From: Actinobacteria bacterium OK074
GTDB lineage: Bacteria > Actinomycetota > Actinomycetes > Streptomycetales > Streptomycetaceae
Assembly (NCBI GenBank): GCA_001298575.1
Contig: LJCV01000260.1
Location: 1 to 64,000 of the forward strand
Reading direction: 5' to 3'
Length of the DNA stretch: 64,000 bases
Shown here: piece by piece, positions 16,095-24,711 of the stretch
Layout of the letters: each line of letters starts with the position of its first letter
How positions within the stretch are numbered: the first letter of the stretch is position 1
The notes under the pieces: generated by a model
What the model was told of the DNA's origin: nothing
Databases searched by the model: none
What the model saw: only the letters and a program-made list of their open reading frames with translations
Translations under genes and position numbers: made by a program

Positions 16095-16925
16095 ATGCAC
16101 GACACGTATGCGCCGTACGGAAGCCCCGCCGCCGTGCGTCGGCCGAGACCGCCGCGTGGTGCGCCCCCGCGCGGGGACGGGCGGCACGTGCTGCTCGTCG
16201 TCGCGGACCCCGCCGTCGCCGAACTGCTGTCCACCACCATGCGGTTGGCCGGTTACCAGGTCGGCATCGTCCCCACCGGGACCGAGGCCGTGATGTGCCT
16301 GCTGGAGCGGCGGTACGACCTGCTGATCGTCGACGCCACCCTGCCGGACCTGCCCGGCGTGGGCCGCAACCGCCGTATCGTCGTCATGGACCGGCCCCCG
16401 GTGCTGTTCATGACGCCGTGCGAGGTGCTGCCCGCGCTGATGCCCCGGTTCGACCTGGGGGACGTGGACTACGTCGTCACCCCCGTCCGGATCGGTGAAG
16501 TCCTCGACCGGGCGCGGGTGTTGCTGCGTGGGCGGGAGCCCGGCCGCTCCGACACCATGCCGTGCTACGGCGACCTCGTGCTCGACGACAGCACCTGCCA
16601 AGCCCGGCGCGGCGTACGGGCGTTGGACCTCACCCCCGCCGAATACCGGCTGCTGCGGCACCTGTTGGTCAACTCCGAGCGGGTGCTGACGAAGGAACAG
16701 ATCAGCCGGTACGTGTGGGGCGACTTCCGGGCCGGCAACGCCATCGAGAAGCTGGTCTCCCGGCTGCGGCGCAAGGTCGACCAGGAGGAACCGGCGCTGA
16801 TCCAGACGCGGCGGGGCTTCGGCTACTGGCTGGGCAAGGCCGAGGCGGAAGGAGAAGGGGAGGGGGGGGGGGAGGGGGAGGACGGCGCGGTGGCCGTCGT
16901 CGACGCCGTCGGGGCGCGGCTGTGA
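16095..16925 (+). CDS. Atypical OmpR/PhoB-type response regulator
   Basis: 276 residues: a 30-residue basic/Pro N-terminus, a receiver domain (~31-145) and a winged-helix DNA-binding domain (~157-247, LTPAEYRLLRHLLVNSERVLTKEQI ... IEKLVSRLRRKV ... RRGFGYWL). Phospho-acceptor Asp80 (LLIVDATLPDLPG) is kept, but the acidic pair is VA (VVADPAV, usually DDD-P) and the invariant Lys is Thr129 (YVVTPV). It should therefore be phosphorylation-independent or ligand-controlled. No histidine kinase is adjacent. ATG 16095 follows GAAGGGGA. An 11-G tract at 16862-16872 sits in the disordered Gly/Glu tail after the DNA-binding domain, so slippage would alter only the tail. Confidence 0.85.
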   Translation: MHDTYAPYGSPAAVRRPRPPRGAPPRGDGRHVLLVVADPAVAELLSTTMRLAGYQVGIVPTGTEAVMCLLERRYDLLIVDATLPDLPGVGRNRRIVVMDRPPVLFMTPCEVLPALMPRFDLGDVDYVVTPVRIGEVLDRARVLLRGREPGRSDTMPCYGDLVLDDSTCQARRGVRALDLTPAEYRLLRHLLVNSERVLTKEQISRYVWGDFRAGNAIEKLVSRLRRKVDQEEPALIQTRRGFGYWLGKAEAEGEGEGGGEGEDGAVAVVDAVGARL

Positions 16926-17101
16926 CCAGGCGCCCCAGGGGGGTGTAGCGGGCTACACCCCGGGTTCGGGAGGGCACTCCCTCGTGGCGGCGGCCGGCCG
17001 ACGGCATTGTTGTACACAGCTGGTCAACACCACGGCGAAGCCCCCCGAACCCCCCGAAGCCTCGAAGTCCGCGAGGCTCGCCCCGGAAGGAAACCCCCCC
17101 C

Positions 17102-17308
17102 ATGAAGTCGCTGCTCTCCTCGAAGCCCGCCCTCTGGTTCCTCTTCACCTTCAACCTCGCCGTCGCGGCCGTCGCCCCCTTCGCCGTCGACGGTGCGCAG
17201 GGCATCATGACCGCCGTCGGCATGGGTGTCGTGTCGCTGGGCGCGGGCTTCGGTCTCCTGAAGAGCCGCACCGCCGAGCGGGCGGCGGTGGCGGCGAGCC
17301 GCGGCTGA
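17102..17308 (+). CDS. Small membrane protein, 68 aa
   Basis: Two hydrophobic segments (ALWFLFTFNLAVAAVAPFAV and IMTAVGMGVVSLGAGFGLL) in 68 residues, ending in a short basic tail. A good ribosome site (GGAAGG) precedes ATG 17102 and a strong terminator follows, supporting a real independent gene. Function unknown; many Streptomyces encode similar two-helix peptides. Confidence 0.7.
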   Translation: MKSLLSSKPALWFLFTFNLAVAAVAPFAVDGAQGIMTAVGMGVVSLGAGFGLLKSRTAERAAVAASRG

Positions 17309-17335
17309 TCAACCTCAGCTCCACAGCACGAACTT

Positions 17336-17377
17336 CGGCTCCGGCCGCGCCCAACCACGGGGGCGCGGCCGGAGCCG
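17336..17377. terminator. Strong bidirectional terminator
   Basis: CGGCTCCGGCCGCGCCC (17336-17352) pairs perfectly with GGGCGCGGCCGGAGCCG (17361-17377); 17-bp stem, 8-nt loop, then TTTTCG. It ends both the small membrane gene and, in the other direction, the iclR gene. Confidence 0.85.
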
Positions 17378-17392
17378 TTTTCGCGTGCCGTG

Positions 17393-18265
17393 TCATTCGG
17401 CTTTTTCGGCGGTCTGCGGCACCGTCCCGCCCAGCGCCTCCGTGATCGTCGCGGCGGCCGTCATGACCAGGGCGCCCAGCTCGGGTACGCGGTCGCGGGT
17501 CACGCGGGTGGCGGGGCCCGAGACGCTGATCGCGACGGTGACGGAGCCGGTGTGGTCGTGCACGGGCGCGGCGACGCAGCGGATGTCGTCCTCGTTCTCG
17601 ACGTCGTCGACGGCGTAGCCGCGCCGCCGGATCAGGTCGAGCTCGGCGCGCAGCCGCTCGGGGGAGGTGATGGTCGCCGGGGTGCGGGCGGGCAGGCCCG
17701 CGGCGATGGCCCGGCTCACGGCGTCGTCCGTGGCGTGGGCGAGGAAGACCTTGCCGGTGGCGGTGCAGTACGCGGGCAGCCGGCTGCCGACGCGCGAGTG
17801 CATGCGCACGGCCTGGGGGCTCTCGACCTTGTCGACGTAGACGATCTCCAGGGCGTCGAACGTCACCAGGTGCACCGTCTCGCCGCTGTCCCCGGCCAGC
17901 CGGTGCAGTACGGGGGAGGCGGTGCGGCGGGTGTCGAGCCGCTCCAGGTAGGCGTGGCCGAGCAGGGCGTTCTGCGGGCCGAGGCGGTAGCGGCCGGTCT
18001 CGGGGTCCTGGTCGACGAGGCGGGTGTCGCGCAGCGGGGCGACCAGGCGCAGCACGGTGCTCTTGCTGAGGCCGAGGCCGGTGGCGAGGTCGGAGAGGGT
18101 GACGCCCTGCGGGTGGCCGCGGTCCTCGGCGAGGTGCATGAGGATGCCGAGGGCGCGGCGCAGGGACGAGGAGGCGTTGCGGCGCCCCGCGGTCTGCTCC
18201 GCCGCGTCGGCTGCTTGGGCTGCGTCGGCCGCGTGGACCGCTCCGGCTGCTTCGGCTGTGGACAT
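17393..18265 (-). CDS. IclR-family regulator of the adjacent ABC importer
   Basis: 290 residues: Ala-rich leader, N-terminal HTH (SLRRALGILMHLAEDRGHPQGVTLSDLATGLGLSKSTVLRLVAPL) and the C-terminal IclR ligand domain (MHSRVGSRLPAYCTATGKVFLA, the signature around YCTATGK). IclR proteins bind a small effector and control adjacent catabolic or transport genes. It is divergent from the amino-acid ABC operon with two palindromes in between. ATG 18265 is used; an ATG at 18289 is also possible and would place the GCATAGCAAAAC half-site inside the gene. Confidence 0.87.
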   Translation of the reverse strand: MSTAEAAGAVHAADAAQAADAAEQTAGRRNASSSLRRALGILMHLAEDRGHPQGVTLSDLATGLGLSKSTVLRLVAPLRDTRLVDQDPETGRYRLGPQNALLGHAYLERLDTRRTASPVLHRLAGDSGETVHLVTFDALEIVYVDKVESPQAVRMHSRVGSRLPAYCTATGKVFLAHATDDAVSRAIAAGLPARTPATITSPERLRAELDLIRRRGYAVDDVENEDDIRCVAAPVHDHTGSVTVAISVSGPATRVTRDRVPELGALVMTAAATITEALGGTVPQTAEKAE

Positions 18266-18283
18266 GCCGCCCACCCTAACGTG

Positions 18284-18402
18284 CTGCATAGCAAAACGTC
18301 ATGTCACATATTGAAATCGACCATTGACGACCGCGAAGGGTCGGGGCTAGCTTCTGCGCAAATGTTCCGCAGTCTGCGGAATCGAGTTTTGCATAGCAAA
18401 AC
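18284..18402. promoter_or_regulatory. IclR operator region: two perfect 17-bp palindromes plus a half-site
   Basis: TTCCGCAGTCTGCGGAA (18365-18381) and GTTTTGCATAGCAAAAC (18386-18402) are perfect palindromes four bases apart; CTGCATAGCAAAAC (18284-18297) is a one-sided copy of the second, next to the iclR start. They lie between iclR and the ABC operon, so they probably mediate autorepression and operon control. Confidence 0.75.
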
Positions 18403-18509
18403 GCATGCGTACACCCTCTGGCGACCGTCGCTGCTCGCCGTCCCGGATCCCGGCCGCTCAGGTCCGGGCCGCCCGCCCCGCCGCCTCCCCTCCCGGAAGG
18501 GACCCCGCG

Positions 18510-19346
18510 ATGAGACTTCGCCACCGTACCCGCCCGCTGATGATGATCTGTGCCGGTGTGACCGGCGCCGCAACGCTCACCGCCTGCGGTTCCGGCGGCG
18601 GTACGGCGTCGAACTCGGCCTCCTCCTCGACGCTCCAGCAGGTCATCCGGCGCGGCACGCTCAACGTCGCCAGCTGTCTGACCTTCCCGCCGTTCGGCTC
18701 GCTGACCAAGGACAACAAGCCGCAGGGCTTCGACGTCGACGTCGCCACCGCGATGGCCACGGCGCTCGGCGTCAAGGTCAAGATCGTCGACACCACCTCC
18801 GCCAACCGCATCCCCAACCTCCAGACCAAGAAGGTCGACGCGGTGGTCTGCAACTTCACCACCACCGCCGAGCGCGCCAAGCAGGTCGCCTTCAGCGATC
18901 CCTACGTCGTCGCCGGCGAGACGCTGCTGGTGAAGAAGTCCAGCGGCATCTCCACCCTCGCCGACCTGACCGGCAAGACGGTCGCCGTGACGAAGGGCTC
19001 CACCAACGGCGAGGCGGTCGAGGCGGGCAACGCCAAGGCGAAGATCCAGGAGTACGACACCTCGTCGGCCGCCGTGCTCGCGGTCAAGCAGGGCCAGGCG
19101 GACGCCATGGTCGAGGACTCCAACTTCCTCAACTACCAGGCCAAGCTGGACAGTTCGCTCAAGGTCACCAAGGAGTCGGTGGTCCCGCTGGAGTACAACG
19201 CGATCGGTCTGCCCGCCGGTGACCCGACCTGGCTCCAGTGGGTCAACACCTGGCTGAAGGAGTTCAACCGCTCCGGCGAGGGCGCCGCCCTCTACAAGAA
19301 GTGGTTCGGCGTCGACCGTCCGTACCCGCTCAACCCCTCGTACTGA
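18510..19346 (+). CDS. Amino-acid ABC importer, substrate-binding lipoprotein
   Basis: 278 residues: lipoprotein signal (MICAGVTGAATLTAC), then a family-3 periplasmic-binding fold (IRRGTLNVASCLTFPPFGSLTKDNKPQGFDVDVATAMA ... TLADLTGKTVAVTKGSTN ... PLEYNAIGLPAGDPTWLQWVNTWLKE). It delivers a polar amino acid or similar compound to the two permeases that follow. The ATG follows GGAAGGGA. First gene of a four-gene operon; intergenic gap to the next is 47 bp. Confidence 0.88.
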   Translation: MRLRHRTRPLMMICAGVTGAATLTACGSGGGTASNSASSSTLQQVIRRGTLNVASCLTFPPFGSLTKDNKPQGFDVDVATAMATALGVKVKIVDTTSANRIPNLQTKKVDAVVCNFTTTAERAKQVAFSDPYVVAGETLLVKKSSGISTLADLTGKTVAVTKGSTNGEAVEAGNAKAKIQEYDTSSAAVLAVKQGQADAMVEDSNFLNYQAKLDSSLKVTKESVVPLEYNAIGLPAGDPTWLQWVNTWLKEFNRSGEGAALYKKWFGVDRPYPLNPSY

Positions 19347-19393
19347 CAGGCCGGTTGAGCAGACCCCGGGGCAGCCCGGAGGAAGGAGGCACG

Positions 19394-20176
19394 GTGTTCA
19401 CCGATTGGTCGTACGCCCTCGACGACTGGCCCACCTATGTGAGCGCGGCCTGGCTCTCGCTGCGGCTGTCGCTCGCCGCGTTCGCGCTCGCCCTCGCGCT
19501 GGGCCTCGGCGGCGCGCTCGCCCGCGGCTCACGGCACGCGCTGCTGCGCGCCCCGGCGGCCGTGTACGTGGAGGTCGTCCGCAACACCCCTGTTCTGTTG
19601 CAGATGTTCGTCGCCTACTTCGCGCTGCCGTCGGCGGGGATCCGGCTCAGCCCGGTGCAGGCAGGGGTGTTGGCGCTCGGCGTGAACGTGGGCGCCTACC
19701 TCACCGAGATCTTCCGGGCCGGCATCCAGGCGGTGCCGCGCGGCCAGCGGGAGGCGGCCCGGGTGCTCGCGGTCGGGCGGGCGACCGCCTTCACGCACAT
19801 CGTGCTGCCGCAGGCGCTGCGCAACGTCTACCCGGCCGTGGTCAACCAGCTCGTCCAGATCATCCTGGGCTCCTCGCTGCTGTCCGCGATCTCCGTCCCG
19901 GAACTCACCGGTACGGCGATGGTGATCAACTCCCGCACCCTGCTGACCGTTCAGGTCTTCGGCATCGCCGCGGTGCTGTATCTCGTCCTCACCAACCTGG
20001 TGGTGCTGGCCGCCGGGGCCTTCGGCCGGGTCGCGTTCAGACCGCCGCTGCCCGCGCCCGCCCGCCGGGGTCAAACCCTGCACGCCGTACGGCAGTTGCT
20101 GCGCAGCGCCAAGCGGTCGCCGCGGCCGGTGGCGTCAACTTCCGCCGCCCGCAGTGCCGTCAAGGAGGAGGTGTGA
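19394..20176 (+). CDS. Amino-acid ABC importer permease 1 (HisM type)
   Basis: 260-residue permease starting at GTG 19394, four bases after GGAAGGAGG. It has about five transmembrane helices and the family EAA loop (GIQAVPRGQREAARVLAVGRATAFTHIVLPQALR). An unusual basic extension of about 40 residues follows the last helix (RRGQTLHAVRQLLRSAKRSPRPVAS). The stop overlaps the ATG of permease 2 (TGATG). Confidence 0.87.
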   Translation: MFTDWSYALDDWPTYVSAAWLSLRLSLAAFALALALGLGGALARGSRHALLRAPAAVYVEVVRNTPVLLQMFVAYFALPSAGIRLSPVQAGVLALGVNVGAYLTEIFRAGIQAVPRGQREAARVLAVGRATAFTHIVLPQALRNVYPAVVNQLVQIILGSSLLSAISVPELTGTAMVINSRTLLTVQVFGIAAVLYLVLTNLVVLAAGAFGRVAFRPPLPAPARRGQTLHAVRQLLRSAKRSPRPVASTSAARSAVKEEV

Positions 20177-20838
20177 TGGAGTCCTCCGGTACCTGGGACG
20201 TCGTCTGGTCCAACCGCGAGCTGTTCACCTCCGGGCTGTGGGCCACCGTGCTGCTCTCGCTGGCGGCCATCGGCACCGGCACCGCGCTCGGCATCGTCGT
20301 CGCGGCCGTCCGCACCAGCCGGATCCCCGTGCTGGCCCAACTCGCCCGTGTCTACCTGGAGATATTCCGCGGTACGCCGCTGCTGATCCAGCTGCTGTTC
20401 CTCTACTTCGGCGCGGCCTACCTCGACATCGCGGGCATCACCGTGTTCGGCGCGGCCCTGCTCGCGCTGACGCTCTACGAGGGCGCGTACATCGCGGAGA
20501 TCTTCCGCTCCGGCATCGAGGCGGTGCCGCGCGGGCAGTGGGAGGCGGCGCGGGTGCTGGGCCTGGGCCGGGTGCGGTCGTTCGTCAGCGTGGTGCTGCC
20601 GCAGACCCGGGCGATCGTGCTGCCGCCGCTGGTCGGGCAGTACCTCTCCCTGGTCAAGGACACCTCCATCGCGGTCGTCATCGGCTATGTCGAACTGCTG
20701 CGGCAGGGGCAGGCCGTGGTCGACCGGGTCGGGCACCCCGGCGCCGCCTATCTCGCCGTGGCCGTCCTGTACTTCGTCATCTGTTATCCGCTGTCGCTCG
20801 TGGTGCGGCGGATGGAGCGAAAGGCGGTCGTCGCATGA
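20176..20838 (+). CDS. Amino-acid ABC importer permease 2
   Basis: 220-residue permease with five hydrophobic helices and the EAA loop (GIEAVPRGQWEAARVLGLGRVRSFVSVVLPQ). Pairs with permease 1 to form a heterodimeric channel. GGAGGAG precedes the ATG; its own stop overlaps the ATPase start by four bases (ATGA). Confidence 0.88.
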   Translation: MESSGTWDVVWSNRELFTSGLWATVLLSLAAIGTGTALGIVVAAVRTSRIPVLAQLARVYLEIFRGTPLLIQLLFLYFGAAYLDIAGITVFGAALLALTLYEGAYIAEIFRSGIEAVPRGQWEAARVLGLGRVRSFVSVVLPQTRAIVLPPLVGQYLSLVKDTSIAVVIGYVELLRQGQAVVDRVGHPGAAYLAVAVLYFVICYPLSLVVRRMERKAVVA

Positions 20839-21632
20839 CGATCACGGATTCCGGCGCCGCCAAGGGTGCCGACAAGGGCAACTCCGGTGCCGCGGAGCTG
20901 ACTTCGCGCGTCTCACTCTCCGGTGTGCACAAGCGGTTCGGGGACCTCGAAGTCCTCAAGGGCGTCGATGTCGATGTCGAGCCCGGCGAGGTCGTCGTCC
21001 TCATCGGGGCCAGCGGTTCGGGCAAGTCGACGCTGCTGCGCATCATGTGCGACCTGGAGCGGGCCGACGAGGGCGAGGTGTGGGTGGGCGGGGTGCCGCT
21101 GCACGACCGCGGCCGGGCGCCCGAGATCCTCGGCCATGTCGGCATGGTCTTCCAGCAGTTCAACCTCTTCCCGCACAAAACCGCACTCGGCAACGTCACC
21201 CTCGCGCTGCGCAAGGTCCGCGGCCTGGACCGGGCCGCCGCCGAGGAACGCGGCCGGGCCGTGCTCACCCGCGTCGGCCTCGCGGACAAGGCGGACTCCT
21301 ACCCCGCCCAGCTCTCCGGCGGCCAGCAGCAGCGGGTGGCCATCGCGCGGGCGCTCGCCATGGACCCGGCGATCATGTTCTTCGACGAGCCGACCTCCGC
21401 GCTCGACCCCGAACTGGTCGGCGAAGTCACGGGAGTTATGCGCTCCCTGGCCCAGGACGGCATGACGATGGTCGTCGTCACGCACGAGATGCGCTTCGCG
21501 CGCGACACCGCGGACCGGGTCGTGTTCATGGACGGCGGTGTCGTCCTCGAACAGGGGCCACCGGAGCGGGTGTTCGGCAGCCCCGAGCAGGAGCGGACCC
21601 GGCAGTTCCTGCACCGGGTGCTCGACACATGA
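20835..21632 (+). CDS. Amino-acid ABC importer ATPase (GlnQ/HisP type)
   Basis: 265 residues with Walker A (GASGSGKST), Q-loop (VFQQFNLFPH), signature (LSGGQQQR), Walker B (IMFFDEPTSALDPE) and H-loop (VTHEM), all intact. It energises the two permeases upstream. Last gene of the operon; a 12-bp hairpin terminator follows. Confidence 0.9.
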   Translation: MTITDSGAAKGADKGNSGAAELTSRVSLSGVHKRFGDLEVLKGVDVDVEPGEVVVLIGASGSGKSTLLRIMCDLERADEGEVWVGGVPLHDRGRAPEILGHVGMVFQQFNLFPHKTALGNVTLALRKVRGLDRAAAEERGRAVLTRVGLADKADSYPAQLSGGQQQRVAIARALAMDPAIMFFDEPTSALDPELVGEVTGVMRSLAQDGMTMVVVTHEMRFARDTADRVVFMDGGVVLEQGPPERVFGSPEQERTRQFLHRVLDT

Positions 21633-21640
21633 CGCGACAC

Positions 21641-21674
21641 TGCGCCCGGCCGGGGTCAACCTCGGCCGGGCGCA
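21641..21674. terminator. Terminator between ABC operon and RTX gene
   Basis: TGCGCCCGGCCG (21641-21652) and CGGCCGGGCGCA (21663-21674) form a perfect 12-bp stem with a 10-nt loop between convergent genes. Confidence 0.75.
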
Positions 21675-21714
21675 GGGGTGTTGCTGAGGGTGGGCCGATC
21701 GGCCCGGAGGCCGG

Positions 21715-22569
21715 TCAGCCCTGGGTGACGTCCGTGCCCGGGCCGCCGGAGAGCCTGTCCGTGCCGGGGCCGCCGTACAGCTTGTCGTTGCCGCTGTTGC
21801 CCCACAGCACGTCGTTCCCGCTGTTGCCCCACAGGACGTCGTTGCCCTTGCCGCCGTACAGCGAGTCGTTCCCCTTCCCGCCGTAGAGGGTGTCGTTGCC
21901 GTCGCCGCCGGACAGGCTCTGGCCCTTGTCGCCGCCGTGGATCACGTCGTTGCCCTTGCCGCCGTCCACGATCACGTAGTTGCCGTTCGCGGTGACCGAG
22001 TCGTTGTCGTCGCCCGCGAGGACGATGGCGGCCTCGCCCGCCGTGATGGTGTCGGCGCCCGCCTGGCCCCGGACCAGACTGCCGTCCAGGCGGCCGGTGT
22101 TGACGTAACTGTCGTTGCCGGTGCCCAGGTTGACCTCGTTGTAGTAGTAGACCTGGTCGGAACTGTCGACGAGCGTGATGCCGTCGTTGCCGTCGCCGAG
22201 GTCCGCCTCGAAGACGGCGTACGGGTCCTGGCTGTCCAACTCCGGGACCGTGCAGGCGACTTTGGTGGCGTCCGCGCTGTCCGGGTGGGTGCAGCCGTCG
22301 CCCGCGGCGATCGGGACGACGTCGTCGATCACGTAGCTCAGGTCCGTGTCGCCGCCGGGCGACACGGTGACCGTCACCTTGTTGGCCTGGCCCGCGGCGG
22401 CCGTGTAGAAGAGCTGCGAGCCGCCGTTGCCGAGCGCGGCGGTCGCCTCCGGCGTGGCGGCAACAGCCGTACCGGCCAGGGCGATGGGCGCGGCCAGGAC
22501 CGTGCCGAGGGTCAGTGTCAGCGCGGACATGAGGAGAGCGGCTCTGCGGCCGGTGGGGTGTGCGGGCAT
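21715..22569 (-). CDS. Secreted RTX (calcium-binding nonapeptide) repeat protein, copy 1
   Basis: 284 residues. A Sec signal peptide (RRAALLMSALTLTLGTVLAAP, cleavage near AVAA), an N-terminal domain (~35-130) with FYTAAAGQANKVTVTVSPGG and CTHPDSADATKVACTVPE (two Cys), then RTX repeats of the GGxGNDxLx type (~170-280): GGDGNDTLYGGKGNDSLYGG and so on. RTX repeats bind Ca2+ in a beta-roll outside the cell. No catalytic domain and no type I secretion genes are present, so export is probably Sec-dependent. The ATG has GGAGG before it. It is a tandem paralogue of the next gene, with identical length. Confidence 0.87.
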   Translation of the reverse strand: MPAHPTGRRAALLMSALTLTLGTVLAAPIALAGTAVAATPEATAALGNGGSQLFYTAAAGQANKVTVTVSPGGDTDLSYVIDDVVPIAAGDGCTHPDSADATKVACTVPELDSQDPYAVFEADLGDGNDGITLVDSSDQVYYYNEVNLGTGNDSYVNTGRLDGSLVRGQAGADTITAGEAAIVLAGDDNDSVTANGNYVIVDGGKGNDVIHGGDKGQSLSGGDGNDTLYGGKGNDSLYGGKGNDVLWGNSGNDVLWGNSGNDKLYGGPGTDRLSGGPGTDVTQG

Positions 22570-22705
22570 GGCGGGACCTCCGTGAAGCGGTTCATGGGAT
22601 GCGATACAGAGGTGACTTGCCAGGTATGCGTATGGTTGCCCGCACATCGCACGGAAGTTCGGCCGCGGGGTGAATGGGTCGGTCGCGGCGCCTGGTTGGC
22701 AGGCG

Positions 22706-23560
22706 TCAGCCCGAGACGACGTTGGTGCCCGGGCCGCCGGAGAGGGTGTCCGTGCCGGGGCCGCCGTACAGCTTGTCGTTGCCGCTGTTGCCGTAGACGG
22801 TGTCGTTCCCGCTGTTGCCGTACAGGACGTCGTTGCCCGTGCCGCCGTAGATCCAGTCGTTGCCCTGGGCGCCGTAGATCGTGTCGTTGCCCGCGTCGCC
22901 GTACAGGTACTGGAAGCCCGGGCCCGCGGTGATCACGTCGTTGCCTGCGCCGCCCGAGACCCAGGTGTAGTCGCCGCCCGTGGCGGTGATCGTGTCGTTG
23001 CCGTCGCCGCCGGAGAGGGTGGCGGCGGAGCCCGCGATGGTGTCGTTGCCCGCGTCGCCGTAGACGTTGGCGCCGTTGTCACCGGACCCGTTGTACGTGT
23101 CGTTCCCGGCGCCCAGGTGGATGGCGGGGTAGAAGTACCTCTCGTCGCTGGTGTCCTTGAAGGTGACCTTGTCGTTGCCGTCGCCGAGGTTGAAGTCCGC
23201 GATGTCGTACGGGTCTTGGGCGTCCGGGACGGTGTCGACCGTGCAGGAGACCTTGGTGGTGTCCGCGCTGTCGGGGTAGGTGCAGCCGGCGCCCGCGGTG
23301 ATCGGGACGACGTCGTCGACGACGAAGGTCAGCGACGTGCTGCCACTGTCGACCGACTCGGTGACGACCGCGTTGTTGGCCTGGCCCGCGGCGGCCGTGT
23401 ACGTGAATTGGGTGTTGTACGGGTTGTTGCCCGCGGTCGCCGACGACGCGGCGGACGCCGAACCGGCCGTCGCGATCGGCAGGGCCAGGCCGATGCCGAG
23501 GGACAGGGCCGCCGCGGCGGCGGCGCGGCGCAGACCGCGGCGGGTGAGGAGTGCGGACAC
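22706..23560 (-). CDS. Secreted RTX repeat protein, copy 2
   Basis: 284 residues, same length and architecture as the gene downstream: signal peptide (RRAAAAAALSLGIGLALPIATAGSASA), the domain with FTYTAAAGQANNAVVTESV and CTYPDSADTTKVSCTVD, then GDGNDKVTF and GGTGNDVLYGNSGNDTVYGNSGNDKLYGG repeats. The start is GTG 23560 with GGAGG upstream. The two copies differ throughout, so the duplication is old, though the 3' repeat ends are nearly identical. A secreted Ca2+-stabilised surface or matrix protein is likely; activity unknown. Confidence 0.87.
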   Translation of the reverse strand: MSALLTRRGLRRAAAAAALSLGIGLALPIATAGSASAASSATAGNNPYNTQFTYTAAAGQANNAVVTESVDSGSTSLTFVVDDVVPITAGAGCTYPDSADTTKVSCTVDTVPDAQDPYDIADFNLGDGNDKVTFKDTSDERYFYPAIHLGAGNDTYNGSGDNGANVYGDAGNDTIAGSAATLSGGDGNDTITATGGDYTWVSGGAGNDVITAGPGFQYLYGDAGNDTIYGAQGNDWIYGGTGNDVLYGNSGNDTVYGNSGNDKLYGGPGTDTLSGGPGTNVVSG

Positions 23561-23850
23561 GGTGGGGCCTCCAGAAGGCAGTTGACGCGGTTATTGGTCC
23601 AACCGCCGTGTGTGACTGCCGGTCCGGGGCCGTGGTTGCACGGGAGTTCTGCCCGCCCGGGGCGCGGGGCAGCCGTGCTTGTGTCTCGACTTCGGCTCTG
23701 AGCTGGGGAGTTGTAGGGGGTTGTACGACTTGGGGGCACAACTTGGGTGGGGCGCAGGTCTGCCCCTGTGCCCGGTGGGGGGTGCCCCGGTGGACAGGGC
23801 ACCACGCTCGGGTGCCGTGGTTCTGGCGTGTTCCGCGGTGTGCTTCTCGG

Positions 23851-24603
23851 TCAGGCGCCGAGCCGCCGTGCCCCGATCTCGCTTGCCGCGTCCGTGATCA
23901 GGCGGCCCAACTCCGGGAGACGGGCCGGGTCGTAGCGGGAGTCCGGCATGGAGACGGCGAGGGAGGCCAGGGGGGTGCCGTCCTCGTCGCGTATCGGGGC
24001 GGCTATCGCGCACACGCCGGGGCGGTACTGGTTGCGGTTGACCGCGTAGCCGTCCGCCCGGATGCGGTCCAACTCCGCGTGCAGCGCGGCCGGTTCGGTC
24101 GGCGTGGTGTCGCTGTAGCGCTCCAGGCCGCGCTCGATCAGCGCCTCCACGTCCGTACGCGGCAGATGTGCCAGTACGGTGCGGCCGGTCGCCGTCGCGT
24201 GCAGCGGTGAGGTGTCGCCGATCGTGTGGAACGTGCGCACCGCGTGGGCGCAGTCGACGCGGTCGACGACCACCATGCACTGCAACGCGTCCGGCACCGA
24301 CAGGTGGATCGTCTCGTTCAGTTCGTCGCGCAGCCGGACCATCGGCTCGCGGGCCGCCGCGAACAGGCTCGACCCCTGCAACGCGGCCGGGCGCACGGCC
24401 AGTACGCGGACACCGACCTCCCAGCGGGTGGTGTCCTTGCGGTTGGCGCGCAGCCAGCCCGCCTCGGCCAGGGTGACCAGCGTGCGCTGCACCGTCGACT
24501 TCGGCAGCCCGAAGAGCTTCGTCAACTCCCCGACCGTCACCGGCTGGTGCTGCGCGACCGCCTCCAGGATGCGCAACGAGCGGGTGACGCTCTTCATTTC
24601 CAT
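23851..24603 (-). CDS. IclR-family regulator of the amine catabolic cluster
   Basis: 250 residues: N-terminal HTH (KSVTRSLRILEAVAQHQPVTVGELTKLFGLPKSTVQRTLVTLAEAGWLR) and IclR effector domain (TSPLHATATGRTVLAHL ... VNRNQYRPGVCAIAAPIRDEDG). It is divergent from the 14-kb plus-strand catabolic operon that begins with the SolA-like oxidase, and so is its probable regulator. The 235-bp gap contains CCACAATGTGG. Shares only family-level likeness with the 17.4-kb IclR. Confidence 0.88.
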   Translation of the reverse strand: MEMKSVTRSLRILEAVAQHQPVTVGELTKLFGLPKSTVQRTLVTLAEAGWLRANRKDTTRWEVGVRVLAVRPAALQGSSLFAAAREPMVRLRDELNETIHLSVPDALQCMVVVDRVDCAHAVRTFHTIGDTSPLHATATGRTVLAHLPRTDVEALIERGLERYSDTTPTEPAALHAELDRIRADGYAVNRNQYRPGVCAIAAPIRDEDGTPLASLAVSMPDSRYDPARLPELGRLITDAASEIGARRLGA

Positions 24604-24700
24604 CAGATTTCCCCCGTTAACTCTCCGAATCCAAGGAGTTCATCCCTTGACGCCTCTTCGAGGCCGCTGCCATGCTCGTGCCGGATTCCAGCACAGCGTT

Positions 24701-24711
24701 CCACAATGTGG
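24701..24711. promoter_or_regulatory. CCACAATGTGG palindrome, candidate IclR site
   Basis: A perfect 11-bp dyad within GTTCCACAATGTGGCAC, lying about 100 bp before iclR and 127 bp before the oxidase. IclR operators often have this TTCCA/TGGAA-like form. No second copy was found in the intergenic region. Confidence 0.45.

Noticed and set aside
21715..23560. RTX toxins secreted by type I system
   Set aside because: N-terminal signal peptides are clear, no HlyB/D genes and no lytic or enzymatic domain.
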